From Fremontodendron californicum (Eukaryota > Streptophyta > Magnoliopsida > Malvales > Malvaceae): a DNA stretch of 64,000 nucleotides. The position numbers and the translations under genes were made by a program. Where the stretch lies: assembly GCA_030761205.1 (NCBI GenBank), contig JAULJL010000034.1, positions 5,417,501 through 5,481,500 on the forward strand, written 5' to 3'. Below the pieces are notes generated by a model that worked only from the letters and a program-made list of their open reading frames with translations, was not told the DNA's origin and did not search any database. This document shows, piece by piece, positions 35,532-47,194 of the stretch (position 1 is the stretch's first letter; the number at the start of each line of letters is the position of its first letter).

Positions 35532-38010
35532 ATTTTTTTGTTCTAAATACAATATTATTTATAAATGCTTAAAAATTTAATTCAGTATTATTCTATATTG
35601 CCTTTTGTTGTTAAATAAAAGAAATTGTGGGTTGATCTTGTTTTGTTTCACTCACAATTCATCGTTAGACTTTCTTAGGGTCCAATTTGGGGCTTTCACT
35701 TTTGATCAATTAGTCTTTGTTTTTTTTTATATATTTGAGGTGTTCAAAGTTTAATTCTTAATCATTAAAATTAAAAAGTCTAACATTCTACCTACAAATC
35801 ACAAGACTGTTGGCGATCAATTAATCTACTAAAACAACATGGATTGCCCCATGGGATTACCTTTCCCGACTCTATAAAAACAAAGATCAAAATCACCACA
35901 TAAAATTACGAAATTTGTTAAAATTGTTGACTCGATATTAATGGATCTTAAGGCTTTGCTTGGTCGAAAAGATGGATTAATTGTTTAACTTTGAATTCAT
36001 CGTTATTGAGTCAATAATTTTAACGAATGACATTGATTTTGTTTGGATTAGTTAATGAGTTTCATATAAAGAATTCTATCTAAATCCTATCTTTCAAAAA
36101 TTCTTACTAAGATTATTATGGAAAGAGATATATTTATTAAAAATGTGTTCCATATCACATTCACAACTTTGCAATGCAAAAGGAATTTTAGACGTAAAGT
36201 AGCGTTCAGTTTTGCTAATAAATGTTTTAAAGTTGCGTTTAAAAATTTGGATTTCAAAAATAGTATAAATGTAATATTGATGATTATTTTTCAAATCATG
36301 GATTTGTTGGATGCCTATTTAGTGGTAAATTTGAAATACCTATAGCTATTTGTGAATTTGAAATTCATGTTTATATACCTTTCAAATATATAATCATATT
36401 GAATCTTAACTAATTTATACGTAATGTATGTATTTTTTTCTCACAATTTATATAGTAAAAGAAATCCAAATCCAAATTTTTAAAATTCATGTTTTCAAAC
36501 ATAGCATGGGTATTTTTAAATTATTATTATATAATATAATATGATATTTTTAATTAATACATTAAAAATCATGGCATTAAAGATTATTTTACTTTGTTTA
36601 TTACTATAAATAGCAGCTTAAAAATTATTTTAAGGTTCTCGTTTGAAAACTTTTTACATGCATAAAGTAACAAATTAACAAGTAAATTAAGACAATCAAT
36701 ATTATTTGTGATTTTCTTAATGAAAAATTGTTATTTTAAATAAATAAGAGTGTTGATAACAAATGCCTTAAAAGCACCTACTATTAACATGCCAACTCTT
36801 GTATTTTATACTATAAAAATTTAAAAAAAAAAAAAAAAAATTAATGAGCATAATTGTTAGATTGAGATTCGTATCGTGAATATTCAAAATCTTAAATTTT
36901 CAAATCAAGAATTAAATCTTGTCATAAAATACGGTACAAAGTTTTATAATTAATTACAATTTATTTGTATGAAAATTATTATATTGACATTTAAAAATAA
37001 ATTTATTAATATTTTTATGAACAATGAAGTGATCTTGGAATTTTGAGGTCTTAATATGCGGATTTGATCAAATTTTATTTTGGATTTATCTAATTATATA
37101 CTGATTCGTTGATTGATAGGTTTGTCTATTTTTAAATCATTTTTTTCTTTTGTATAATACTTAAATATGATTATAATTTCTCTTGTATTAGTAACTTCAT
37201 AAAAAAAATATTTGTCCAACTTCATGTATAAAAAAATATTACTATCTATTACATACATAAAATATAAAAAAAAATCTAATATCTTAGAAATAATATATAT
37301 TTTATACATAATGTATATAGATATATACAATAAATTTTGCATATTAGTCTTCATATATGCACAATTTTTTTTTTTTTGTGCACATAAATTTCTTGGAAAT
37401 GCGTAATAGTCAAAGTATATAATTTATTTTAAATATACAAAAAAGAAGAAGAAGTTTTATGATTTCTTTAACATTTTAATTAATTTAAAATTTTTGATTT
37501 CTAAACAGTTAAATGAAAGAAAAAATAATAATATAAATTTATATTGTTTAAGTTTGAAACTTTTAAACAATTGTTTATTAGATTTGTTTCTAAAATAGTT
37601 CAAATTGCAAATTTAATAATTAGACCTTATCAAATTTTAATTAGATTGCGGTTTCATAAGATACATATTGGTTCACTTGTAAATTGATAAATACATAATT
37701 GATTCATAATAAAATCAAGTTTTCATATATATAAAAATCAAAATATTATAAATGGAATAGTAAGATACATGTATAATTGTATATCTTATTGAATATCATA
37801 TAATTTTGAACAAAGTTTATTTATGTTAATGAGTATGAATAGTGCTTTTAAAGAAAAGAATGGTAGATGCTGCAATTTGTTTCTTAAGAAATGTTAATTA
37901 GTTTCTAGTAATAATGGTTAAGGTTATATATATATATATATATAATACAATTAATGTATTATTTTTTTAATTCAATCAAAATAATGTATTAAAAATATTT
38001 TTTTTAAATG
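35532..38010. other. Gene-free AT-rich region
   Basis: No exon, RNA gene or well-bounded element could be supported. There are AT runs at 36820-36842 and 37930-37945. Confidence 0.5.
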
Positions 38011-38578
38011 ATAAATAAATAATAAATTTTGTTAATAAGTATCTTATGAATATTTTTTAAGATTATTATATATAATAATATTTTTATTTAATACATTAAA
38101 AATGATTAATAAAATTATCAATTATTATATTTAATGTTATTATTATAAATAATATATTAATTAGTTTTAAAAATATTTTAAAAATACTTGTTAATAAAAT
38201 TAATAAATAATCTTTAATTTCATTAGATATTGAGGGTGTAACATGCGAATAAAAATATAATTAAATATTTTTTTATGAAAAAGGAAAAGATAATACAAAA
38301 AGGGAAAAACAAGTTGATGGGTTGTGCTAGGTAGGCAAAATCAGAAGTGTCCCACAAGGATTCATTTTCCCCAAGAGAGAAATCAGAGAGGACCATTTTC
38401 CCAAAAAAATAAATAAATAAATGTAAGAAGTCAGGCAGCCTAACTGGAAAACTTTACTGTAATCATCTTTTTGACTCTGGCTGTTTGCCTTTTGTTTTGT
38501 TCCATCAATCATGGCATCTATCAATCATTTATTAATTCTACAATCATCTCACACTGCCTTTCTCACTTTCTTTTACAG
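38010..38578. repeat. Proximal duplication, copy A (left part)
   Basis: Shares ordered blocks with 42900-44435: TTTCATTAGATATTGA, TAACATGCGAATAA, GAAAAAGGAAAAG, ACAAGTTGATG, GGACCATTTTCCCA, CAGGCAGCCTAACT, GGCATCTATCAATCATTT and ACACTGCCTTTCTCA. The copy is broken at about 38575 by inserted DNA and resumes at 42447 with CCTCCAACAAAATACCAACA. Confidence 0.8.
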
Positions 38579-38965
38579 GTGATGCTGTCTCGTCTCCAGT
38601 TTCGTCTAATAAAAAACCTCAAAAAAATAAACAGTAAAATAATATGTATTTTATAAAAGTTAAAATAAAATAATTTTTGATGAAATAAATCAGATTAAAA
38701 TAAAGTAAATTTTAATTTATAAAATTTCAAAGGAAAAAAAATAGGCGGGATAAATACGAGTCAAAATGGGGCGGGTCATTCAATATTTTTTTTCTTTTAA
38801 TTTCTTTTTCCATCTTTTTTATAATAATATTAATAAAAAAAATTATTTTAAAATTATTGATATTTTATTTTTATTTATCAAAATATATTAATTTTAAAAA
38901 CATTAAAAAATCTTCATGGTCGATAACAATTTCTCTTCACGTTTTGTTATTTTTTTTCAAATAAA

Positions 38966-39004
38966 TGTATGGAAGCCACCCTCGACGAGAGCAGCTTCCA
39001 TACA
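38966..39004. repeat. Hairpin H1
   Basis: TGTATGGAAGC pairs with GCTTCCATACA across a short loop. First of a set of related hairpins (H2 39550-39590, H3 39616-39652, H4 42216-42244). Confidence 0.85.
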
Positions 39005-39028
39005 TCTTTTAACAAAAGAAAAAAAAAA

Positions 39029-39542
39029 GGGTAAATCAAAAAATATATATTTTCAATAGTCAAATAATTGTTAAATGGTTTAATGGATAAGAGTTATATG
39101 AAAAAGAGAAATGAAGAAGTTAAAAATTGTTAGGAAGGATATTGTAAAGACAAAATTGCCCATAATGAAAAAATCTGTTTTTTCTTTCTCTTCCCATTAA
39201 AAAAATATTATTTTTTAAAAATTTTAATTGAAAATAAATTTAAAAAATAAATATTTAAATACTTATTTTTTAAAAAAAAAATTTAATTAAAAAATTAAAC
39301 TAAAATATAAAAATATATTTTTTTTTAAATTAAAAAAATTTATTTTCAAAAAATATTATTTTTTTAATTAAACATAAGAGGATAAAGGAGGAGAATGTTT
39401 TTTTTATCAAGGATAATTTTGTCTTTACAATTTTCTTCCTAACAATTTTTTATTTTTTCATTTCTCTTTTTCAAATAATTCTTACTTATTATTCCATTTA
39501 ACAATTATTGTATTGTTGATGGTATGTTTTTCAAATTTACCC
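39029..39542. mobile_element. MULE-like MITE nested in the PMD element
   Basis: The left end GGGTAAATCAAAAAATATA and the right end in reverse complement GGGTAAATTTGAAAAACATA share the internal block GAAAAAGAGAAATG...TGTAAAGACAAAATT with the element at 43321-43900. The right flank AAAAGAATA and the A-rich left flank fit an aged 9-bp duplication. Confidence 0.7.
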
Positions 39543-39549
39543 AAAAGAA

Positions 39550-39590
39550 TACAATGAAAGTTGCCCTCACGGAGGACAACTTCCATTGTA
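39550..39590. repeat. Hairpin H2
   Basis: Left arm TACAATGAAAGTTGCCCTC, right arm GAGGACAACTTCCATTGTA, loop ACG. Confidence 0.85.
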
Positions 39591-39615
39591 TAATTAAAAA
39601 AAAAAAAAATTTATT

Positions 39616-39652
39616 GTATGGAAGCCGCCCTCCATGAGGACGGCTTCCATAC
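39616..39652. repeat. Hairpin H3
   Basis: Left arm GTATGGAAGCCGCCCTC, right arm GAGGACGGCTTCCATAC, loop CAT. Same plan as H2, with paired base changes. Confidence 0.85.
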
Positions 39653-39989
39653 TTAAAAAAAATTTAAAATTTTTTCATATAAAAAATAAAAGATTTTAAT
39701 TATATATAAAAAATAAATTATATAACATATAATGATAAATAAGAAAAAACTTGCATAACATGAAATGCAAAACATGTACATTTATACATTATTATACAAA
39801 AATACATGATTCTCGTTATATTATAGATTATTATATAAAAGTACATTAAAGTAATTATCTATTGGAGAGCTCTCTTATCGCGTGGTATTGAGCAACAATG
39901 CGAAGCTCTCCTATTGCGTGGTGGTAGCACTCGTCGTTCAACCTCGCCAGTGGCATGTATTCGCGATCGACATCGACCTCTTGCTATAA

Positions 39990-42043
39990 CCGCCACTGGT
40001 TATTGTTGTGTGGCATCCGCATGCTCATGGACGGTGCTATAATGACCCACATCAACTGCATCAGTCGATGGAAACTCACTATTGGAGGGACACATATCTT
40101 CTGTATCTAAAAATAGAAACCCACTGCTGGAAGAGTCAACACCTGATCCACCAAAACAGTGAAACTGACTATTAGATGGACCCACAAATGATGTAACACC
40201 ATATGCCGAAGCAGAGGTTCCGAATTGATACAGTGTACTTAGATATGCTGAACCTGAACTTTGGGTGAGGAGCTGGTCATCTAACCTCATCCTTGGCGGT
40301 GATAGTCAGCAATACTCATCAACATCATCCCTAGGTGACTGATAGAATAACGATGACTGGATACTAATCCATGATCCCGTTCAGGTTCAAGATGACTAAA
40401 TGACATTCTCGGTGTAGTGAACTCCTCGACATGTGATAAGGCCAGTTGACGCGTCCGCTCACGTTGTCGACTAAGTCTAGGAAGTCCCATTTCCTGTGTA
40501 GGAAGGACTGGATTTGAAGTTCGTCTGGGAAATGACCTACTCATAACATCCTCAAACTTCAACGGTAGACAAACAAAAGGCCGACCTTCATCCTTATACC
40601 ATCTTATGTAATCATCAGATGGTATGAAATTATTACCAATAATAGCATAACCTAGAGGAATTCATTGAGAACGTATATCCCACCACTGGATCCATTCTTG
40701 ATACTTCGTAGGCCAAAATTCTTCATGACGCCTACGCATGTCAATCTTGTGAACCTTATCAAGGTTCACTGATGGTTGGGGAATTGGTTGTTGCATCCCA
40801 ACTTATCGTATCACCCTGTCGGTGTGGTGCCACTCTATATATGCAAAGCATATCAATGCTGTATTTGCTTTCCATATATGAAAATTATTGTAAGCATCCG
40901 ATGGGAGGCATGTCATAATTTCATTTGAAGAATATGGCATCCACACAAACTGCAAATAATTATTATAAATTATTAGTATTCATATGGATTAAACACAAAA
41001 ATACTTGAATGTAACAATCGAAATATTTACCTTATCATATCCCAATTGATCTAGTCGTAATCTTATACTTGCAAGATAGGCTGGAATATCGGTATGATCT
41101 TTACGATGGCTCAACCTGTTAAAATGCATATAATATCTTAATAGACCTATAAAAAATACAAGTTCGTACAACATTAATAAAATAGTCAAGATTATTACCT
41201 GCTTGCAAGGGGGTATACAGGTGAAACCTTCACGCGGAGCAAGAAATGGCAGTCGATACCAAGCCCATGACTGCAGAAGCACTAAACATCCACTTATGTC
41301 ATGGCTCTTAGAAACTGTAGCCCGACACAGTTCTTAATACAAAAGCCCCAAATACGCAGAACCCCAACTATAATTTGCTGCATACTCTAAATCGCAAAGT
41401 AATGGAATATACATTAAATGTACCCGATTGCTCGATTTTTCGGGCATTAGCATTCCTCCAATCAAACGTAAAATATATGCTCTAGCAGCATATTTTACCT
41501 CTTCTTCACTTGCGTGTTCCGGGAGATTTTGAAAGGACTGCAACCAAGTTAGTTTCATCGTTGAGCCCCTGACATACTCTTCTAGAGGTACAACGCCCAA
41601 TTAATTTCGACACTCTTCATTCCAATCTAGAAAGCTTGCGCCTGTAACTGTCATACCATCCATTGGAAGTCCAAGTTAAAGTGCAACATATTCTAGAGTG
41701 ATCGTGCATCCACCACACGAAAAATGAAAAGTGTACGTCTCGGGTCTCCATCGTTCAATAAACCCACTAATTAACTCTGGCTAAAGCAGAAATCGTCGAA
41801 CTTGAGCTGCATAATAAAATCCGGCTCTCTTTATAGGGTCAATAATATATGGATGCGGGTCGTCAAAAAAAAATTCCTCGAACATAAGACGCAACGAGTA
41901 TCCTATTGATAATTAATTTAATTAAATAATTTTAAAAAATTAATAATGTAATACAGATAATATTAAAAAAATTTACTTACCTCTTGAAATACAATTGAGA
42001 ATATGTAATTTTCTTGCAATTTCAACAATGATGATGAACCCAT
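39990..42043 (-). pseudogene. Plant mobile domain (MAIN-like/PMD) gene relic
   Basis: Read on the minus strand, a short first exon MGSSSLLKLQENYIFSIVFQ (42043-41981) ends at a GTAAGT donor. The next segment gives ELISGFIERWRPETYTFHFS, CTITLEYVAL*LGLPMDG, TMKLTWLQSF, YAARAYILRLIGGMLMPEKS, NRVHLMYIPLLCDLEYAANY and LLQSWAWYRLPF. Then come WKANTALICFAYIEWHHTDR and a Q/R-rich tail to about 40000. These are the characteristic blocks of the PMD family. At least four in-frame stops interrupt it (for example 41781-41783, 41676-41678, 41334-41336), and frames shift near 40290. It was probably a passenger gene of the surrounding TIR element and is no longer translatable. Confidence 0.85.
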
Positions 42044-42215
42044 TTTTAAATCAATAAAATGTAGAGAAATTTTTTTTGTATGAAATAAGAGGAGATTTAA
42101 ATTTTTTTTTTTTTGGTATGAAATAAAAGAAAAAAATTGAGTTTATGAAATAAATTGGAATAAAGAATGAAGGAGAGGGGGGTTTATATAGAGATGGGGT
42201 TGAGGTTGGGATAGG

Positions 42216-42244
42216 GAAGGCAACAGTCAAGTGACGTTGCCTTC
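42216..42244. repeat. Hairpin H4
   Basis: GAAGGCAAC and GTTGCCTTC flank an 11-nt loop near the right end of the PMD element. Confidence 0.8.
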
Positions 42245-42574
42245 AAATTTTTTTTAATTTTTTAAAATTATAACTGTTGGCTTCCATACATTTATTTGAA
42301 AAATAATAACAAAATATGAAAGAAAATCACTATCGGCCATAGCGATTTCTCAATGTTTCTGAAACTGACGTATTTTGATGAATAAAAATAAAATATCTAT
42401 AATTTAAAAAATAAAAAAATTTATCAATATTATTATAAAAAAGCCTCCAACAAAATACCAACAACAAATCTATATATAAATATAAAAATAATTACATAAT
42501 TTTAAATATTTATACTATAATATTATATATAATTATTTTTATATGATATAAATTATATAATATATATAAATATA

Positions 42575-42900
42575 ACAATAAAAAATGAGCCGGGCTCAGG
42601 TCTTGATTGGAGTCAAGACCCGGCCTAACTCGAAATATGAGTCTCAAATTTTGCCCAAGCACGTCTATATTTATAAATGGGTAGTCCAAACCCGTTTAGA
42701 CCGGTCCATATTTAAAAAAAAAAAACAAATATGTTATTTTTATTGAATTTTTTGTAATTTTATCTTTTTTTAAATGGACCTCATTTTTTTTCAAATCCAT
42801 ATTTCGATCCTAATATTTTTATCCAAATTCTCTCAAATATCGGACCGGCCTTCGGGCTTGAATAGATAACCCGATCTTTAAACAGGTCTATTTATGAATA
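42575..42900. mobile_element. Degraded hAT-like remnant (GCCGGGC / ACCGGTCC type)
   Basis: Contains GAGCCGGGCTCAGGTC, CAAGACCCGGCC, GTTTAGACCGGTCC and CGGACCGGCCTTCGGGC in an AT-rich frame. An inverted relative lies at about 48700-49216 (GTTTAAACGGGCTTAGACTG, GGACCGGCTCGACC). Ends are too decayed to place. Confidence 0.5.
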
Positions 42901-44435
42901 TTTTTTGAGGTTAATATATAATAATATTTTTATTTAATGCATTAAAAACGATGAATAAAATTATTTATTATTATATTTAATATAATATTATTACTATAAA
43001 TAATATATTAACTAATTTAAAAAAATATTTTAAAAACACTAATTAACAAAAGATTTTGCTAACGAGTATTTTTAGAACACTTTTTAAAATTAGTATACTA
43101 TTTATAATAATAACACTATATTAAATATAAAAATTGATAATTTTATTTATATTTTTAATAAAAATATTATTATATTTAATAACTTAAAAAAATATCTTTA
43201 AAACATTTATCAGTAAAATCCATAAATAATCTTTAGTTTCATTAGATATTGATGGAGTAACATGCGAATAAGAATATAATTAGATTTTTTTTTTTTTTTT
43301 TATGAAAAAGGAAAAGCTAAGGGAAAATATGAAAAACATGCAATCAACAGTAGCATTATTGTGAAATGGGATAATGAATAAAAGTTATTTGAAAAAGAGA
43401 AATGAATAATTAAAAATTGTTAAAAAAGATATTGTAAAGACAAAATTATCCTTGATAAAAAACTTTCTTCTCTCTTTTTCTTTTATTTTTTAATTTAATT
43501 TTTAATTAAAAAATAAATATTATGAAAATAAAAACTTTTTAATTTTAAAAAATAAATTTTTAAATTTTTTATTTACTTTTTTTAATTAAAAAATTTAAAA
43601 AAATAAAAATAATATGCCTAAAATTAATTTTTTTTATTTTTTAAAATTTTTTTAAATTTTAAAAAATATATATTTAAATATTTTATTTTTTAAATTTATT
43701 TTTAATTAAAATTTTTAAAAAATAATATTTTCTTAATGAAAGAAAAAGGAAAAGTAAGTTTTTTCATGAAGAGTAATTTTGTCTTTACAATATCTTTTAT
43801 AATAATTTTTAATTATTTATTTCTCTTTTTTAAATAACTTTTATTTATTGTACCATTTCATAATAATTCTTGGTAGACTGCACGTTGTTCATATTTTCCC
43901 AAAAGCTAAACCAAAAGGGAAAAAGAACAAGTTGATGAAATCCGACAGGCAAGTGGGAAGTGTCCCCACAAGGATTTCATTTTCCCCCAACGAGGGAAAT
44001 CAGAAAGGACCATTTTCCCAAGAAAAAAGAAATTTAAGAAGGCAGGCAGCCTAACTAGAAAACTACACTGTACTGCTGCAATAGACGTAAACCACAGATT
44101 GAGGGAGAGAGAGATGCTGCTGCTGGGTGTCTTAAATCCTATCATCTTTTTTTCTCTGGCTGTTGCCTTTGCTTTGTTCATCAACCATGGCATCTATCAA
44201 TCATTTCTGGATTCTTTTAAACGATATTTATAAATATTAATTAAAAATTATTTAATTTTTAAAAAATATATTTAATATATTATTTTTATTAAAATAAATA
44301 AATAATTATTTATATATTTAAATATATCATCTTAATCAATGTCCACTAACATTAATTAACATTTCTTATCATTTATTAATTCTACAAATCTCACACTGCC
44401 TTTCTCAACTCTTTTTTTACGTCCAATAAAATACC
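42900..44435. repeat. Proximal duplication, copy B
   Basis: Matches copy A (38010-38578 plus 42447-42475) in order and orientation. It is expanded by two later insertions: the MULE-like MITE 43321-43900 and a 161-bp AT-rich insert at about 44207-44367 flanked by ATCATTT. It retains ACGTCCAATAAAATACCAAC, the uninterrupted version of the point where copy A is split. Confidence 0.8.
43321..43900. mobile_element. MULE-like MITE, 580 bp
   Basis: Ends are GGGAAAATATGAAAAAC and its inverted partner GTTGTTCATATTTTCCC. The arms are inverted for about 140 bp, including TGTAAAGACAAAATTA / TAATTTTGTCTTTACA. The exact 9-bp duplication AAAAGCTAA (43312-43320, 43901-43909) supports a Mutator-type insertion, and copy A of the duplication shows the empty site. 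Confidence 0.9.
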
Positions 44436-45455
44436 AACAACAAATCTCCCCATCCTATTCCTAGCTTTGCTTTCTATTTTTCTCATTGCCTCATAGCCTT
44501 TTCTTTTTAGTATCTTTTTATAGATTTTAATTAAAAAATATTTAATTATTAATTTTAAAAAAATATTTTTTATTTTTTATTAAATTAAAAAATAATTTAT
44601 TAATTATATATTTTTAAAATTAAAAATTATTTTAACTATATCGATTAACATTTCTCTTCACTTAAATATTTATATATGCATGTAATATATTATATATATA
44701 TATTTTTATATTTCTCGATTAAATTAATTTTTTTCAACCATAAAATGAAAATGAGAAACATTTTAAATTTAGACCAAAAATATATTATATTTTTTTATTA
44801 ATTATGTAACTATAAACATAAGAAAATTTATTAAATATATACAAATTTTAAACACAAATACGTTGCATATTTTAAATATATTATATTATATTTATTTTTA
44901 TTATTTTCATATTTATTCCCAAATTACTCGATCTTAAGATAATCACGCCACCTCAAAAACACACCATGTATTTGACCGTTGAATTTTGTATTGGAATTGA
45001 AAGACTGCGTTCTTCTTCTTGCTCTATCTATAAGCCAGATTTCTTTTATAATTTATTTATAATTTATAAAAATAAGGATAAAGACTTTGAAAATAACCCA
45101 AGCAAAAATCAAACTTTTTCATAGAAATAGGATTAATCCTGCTTTTCCTTCAACTTCAAATTACAATTACAAACGAAGGATTAGATCAGAAAGAGAAAGA
45201 AAAAGAAAAAAAGTCTCTCAAACCCTCACTCTTTATCAACAAAAAAAAAGAGAACCCTGGCATACTACTGGTTTATACAATCATGAACAACAATGAAAAC
45301 CCATCATTAATCTGTATATACAATCAAAACCCAACACTGACATTCTCTCTGATTTTTTCTTATAATCAAAATTTTCTTACAAATTGAATCCCCCCGGGCC
45401 CTACCGTGGTGATTTTTTTTTTTTTTGGTTTGTGAATTTTAAGGTTTCCATGGTT
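44436..45455. other. Gene-free DNA and probable 3' UTR of the small minus-strand gene
   Basis: AT-rich to about 45060. The last few hundred bases before 45456 are of gene-like composition and probably include the 3' UTR of the gene at 45456-46225. Confidence 0.4.
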
Positions 45456-46225
45456 TTAGGCCATGGCAGAGATGCTGCAATTGCGTCGATCTCTGCTGAG
45501 ACAATCGAAACCCTCGATTCGGACAGCAGCTGGCTTATGCCCAAATTTCATCCTCACGCATCCTCCACCGGCTATGCGCGAGGACGGCGATGGTGTAAGT
45601 GGTGCTGGGGATGATTGTAGAGGTGGCTGCTGCTTCTCCTTGTTGAATAGGGCATCTTGGATTACAGGATTTGAAGCCCTGCTTGGTGGTGATCCAGAGA
45701 AAAATGGAGGCGATGAAGCCACCTGGTTGCTGGGTTTCTCAGCCCCATAGCCTCCCTGTAATTAAATTAAACAAAAACCCTTAAATTCAAATCTATATTC
45801 CATTAAAACTTGCTTAACTGAAGGAAAAAAAAAACACTTAGATGATTAAAACTAAAGTAGAAATTATAGAACACCATACTCTAAATTTTTTTTTAAAGAA
45901 AAGAAAAACTTGGAGGAAATTGAATTTACCTTGGTGAGAATTATATCAAGAAGCTCTGTCCCGGCTTTCGAATCAGCCATCTCAGTCTGATAATAGCTAC
46001 TTAATTTTGCCCCAAAATAAAATTAAATAAGAAAACTTATACTCCAAAAAAAATTAAAATAAAATAAAATAAATTAGAAGAGAAGGGCACTTACTTGGTA
46101 GGCCATCTAAAGGTTTGGGTATGATCATGAGCTGAAGAATTGAAAAGGCCTAACCGACGAGGCTTAGGGCAAACAACCGAATCAAACCCTCTCTCCTCAA
46201 ACTTTCCCATGCCGTTGGCGTTCAT
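45456..46225 (-). CDS. Conserved plant protein of unknown function, 165 aa, three exons
   Basis: Exon 1 is 46225-46095 (MNANGMGKFEERGFDSVVCP..., donor GTAAGT). Exon 2 is 45996-45930 (NYYQTEMADSKAGTELLDII, donor GTAAAT). Exon 3 is 45755-45456 (GGYGAEKPSNQVASSPPFFS ... GGGCVRMKFGHKPAAVRIEG, FDCLSRDRRNCSISAMA, stop TAA). Phases join exactly and the total is 498 nt with the stop. The blocks ELLDIIL-K-GGYG, SSPPSRASNP-QDA and the Ser/Pro stretch before CVRMKFG-KPA-VR-EGFDCL-RD-R are ones I recall from a small family of uncharacterised plant proteins (Arabidopsis At5g16110/At3g02555 type); this should be checked by search. No signal peptide, membrane segment or catalytic motif is seen. The 5' leader (46226-46560) is CT-rich on the coding strand. 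Confidence 0.88.
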
Positions 46226-46925
46226 TTCTATTTCTTTTATAAAAAAAAAAAATTCAGACAAATCAAAGATCAGAACACCAACACGGGCCTATCCAGAAAA
46301 ACCAGAAAAAAAAAATTAAAAATGAGATGTAAAGAAAGAAAAATAAAACAAACAAACAAACAGAAAGAGATCTTGGTTTCTCAGACAAACCTAAGCTCCT
46401 CCAAAGGAGAGTGATTGATTTGGAGTTAGAAAGAGAAAGAAAAAGTGAGAGAGAGCAAATCTGGGTTGGGATTTCTGGGAGATGAGGAAAGAGAGATAAG
46501 AAAAGGGATTGGGCTGAGTATTCATACAAGAGAGAAAGAGAGCGAAGGAGAGTGGAGGGATAGGGTGTGGGCAAGTTGAAATAATGTGATGTGAGACCAG
46601 TGGATATTAGCCGTAGGATTTGATTGATAATTGCTTTTGTATGAATCTGATAATTTTCAACATAGGAAGACAACACGTTCGATAAATATAAAATAATCTC
46701 TACCAAAAATATATATATATAATATAATACATTTAAATATAATTTATATTATATTTATACATAACAAATATACATTAGTTATCAAATCTGATTTTATAAT
46801 AAACTTTGTTGGATTTGGAGCCAAATGGAGATATGGATTTTGTTATGAGACACATCAATCTTAATTTTCAACCAATTCCCTTTCTTTATTCGCTGATGCC
46901 ATATTTGATCCGTCTCATACATGCT

Positions 46926-47186
46926 TAGACCTGCTCACGGACCGGGCAGTCCGCCCGGCCCAATACGGGCCGGGCCTGAGCAGATAAATCCATGTTCTGG
47001 GTCGGTCCGGAACAGTATTTTTTATTATTATAATATTATTTTTATTTAATTTTAATAAAAAAAATTATTTTTTTTATTCCAATGAACAGTGATTCGAGCC
47101 TAAACGGGTGGGCCTGGGCGACCCAAGCCCGGGTCTGGGCAAAAAAAAAAAGCGCCGCGGCCCGGCCCGGCCCATGAGCACCTCTA
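46926..47186. mobile_element. GC-rich hAT-type MITE, 261 bp
   Basis: Starts TAGACCTGCTCACGG and ends CCATGAGCACCTCTA, with an exact 8-bp duplication TACATGCT (46918-46925, 47187-47194). Subterminal GGCCCGGCCC-type words make it the most GC-rich island of this part. Decayed relatives: about 47975-48080, 48130-48405, 48700-49216. Confidence 0.9.
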
Positions 47187-47194
47187 TACATGCT

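Larger units (their letters stand above)
38814..42443. mobile_element. TIR element carrying a plant-mobile-domain gene relic
   Basis: The left arm (CTTTTTTATAATAATATT, then TTGTTATT...CAAATAAATGTATGGAAGCC) is mirrored at the right end (GGCTTCCATACATTTATTTG at about 42282-42301, ending AATATTATTATAAAAAAG). The arms span roughly 170 bp. Inside are hairpins, a nested MULE-like MITE (about 39029-39542) and a decayed minus-strand gene with a PMD (aminotransferase-like plant mobile) domain, a domain known from plant transposons and from MAIN-type host genes. No target duplication could be fixed. Confidence 0.65.
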
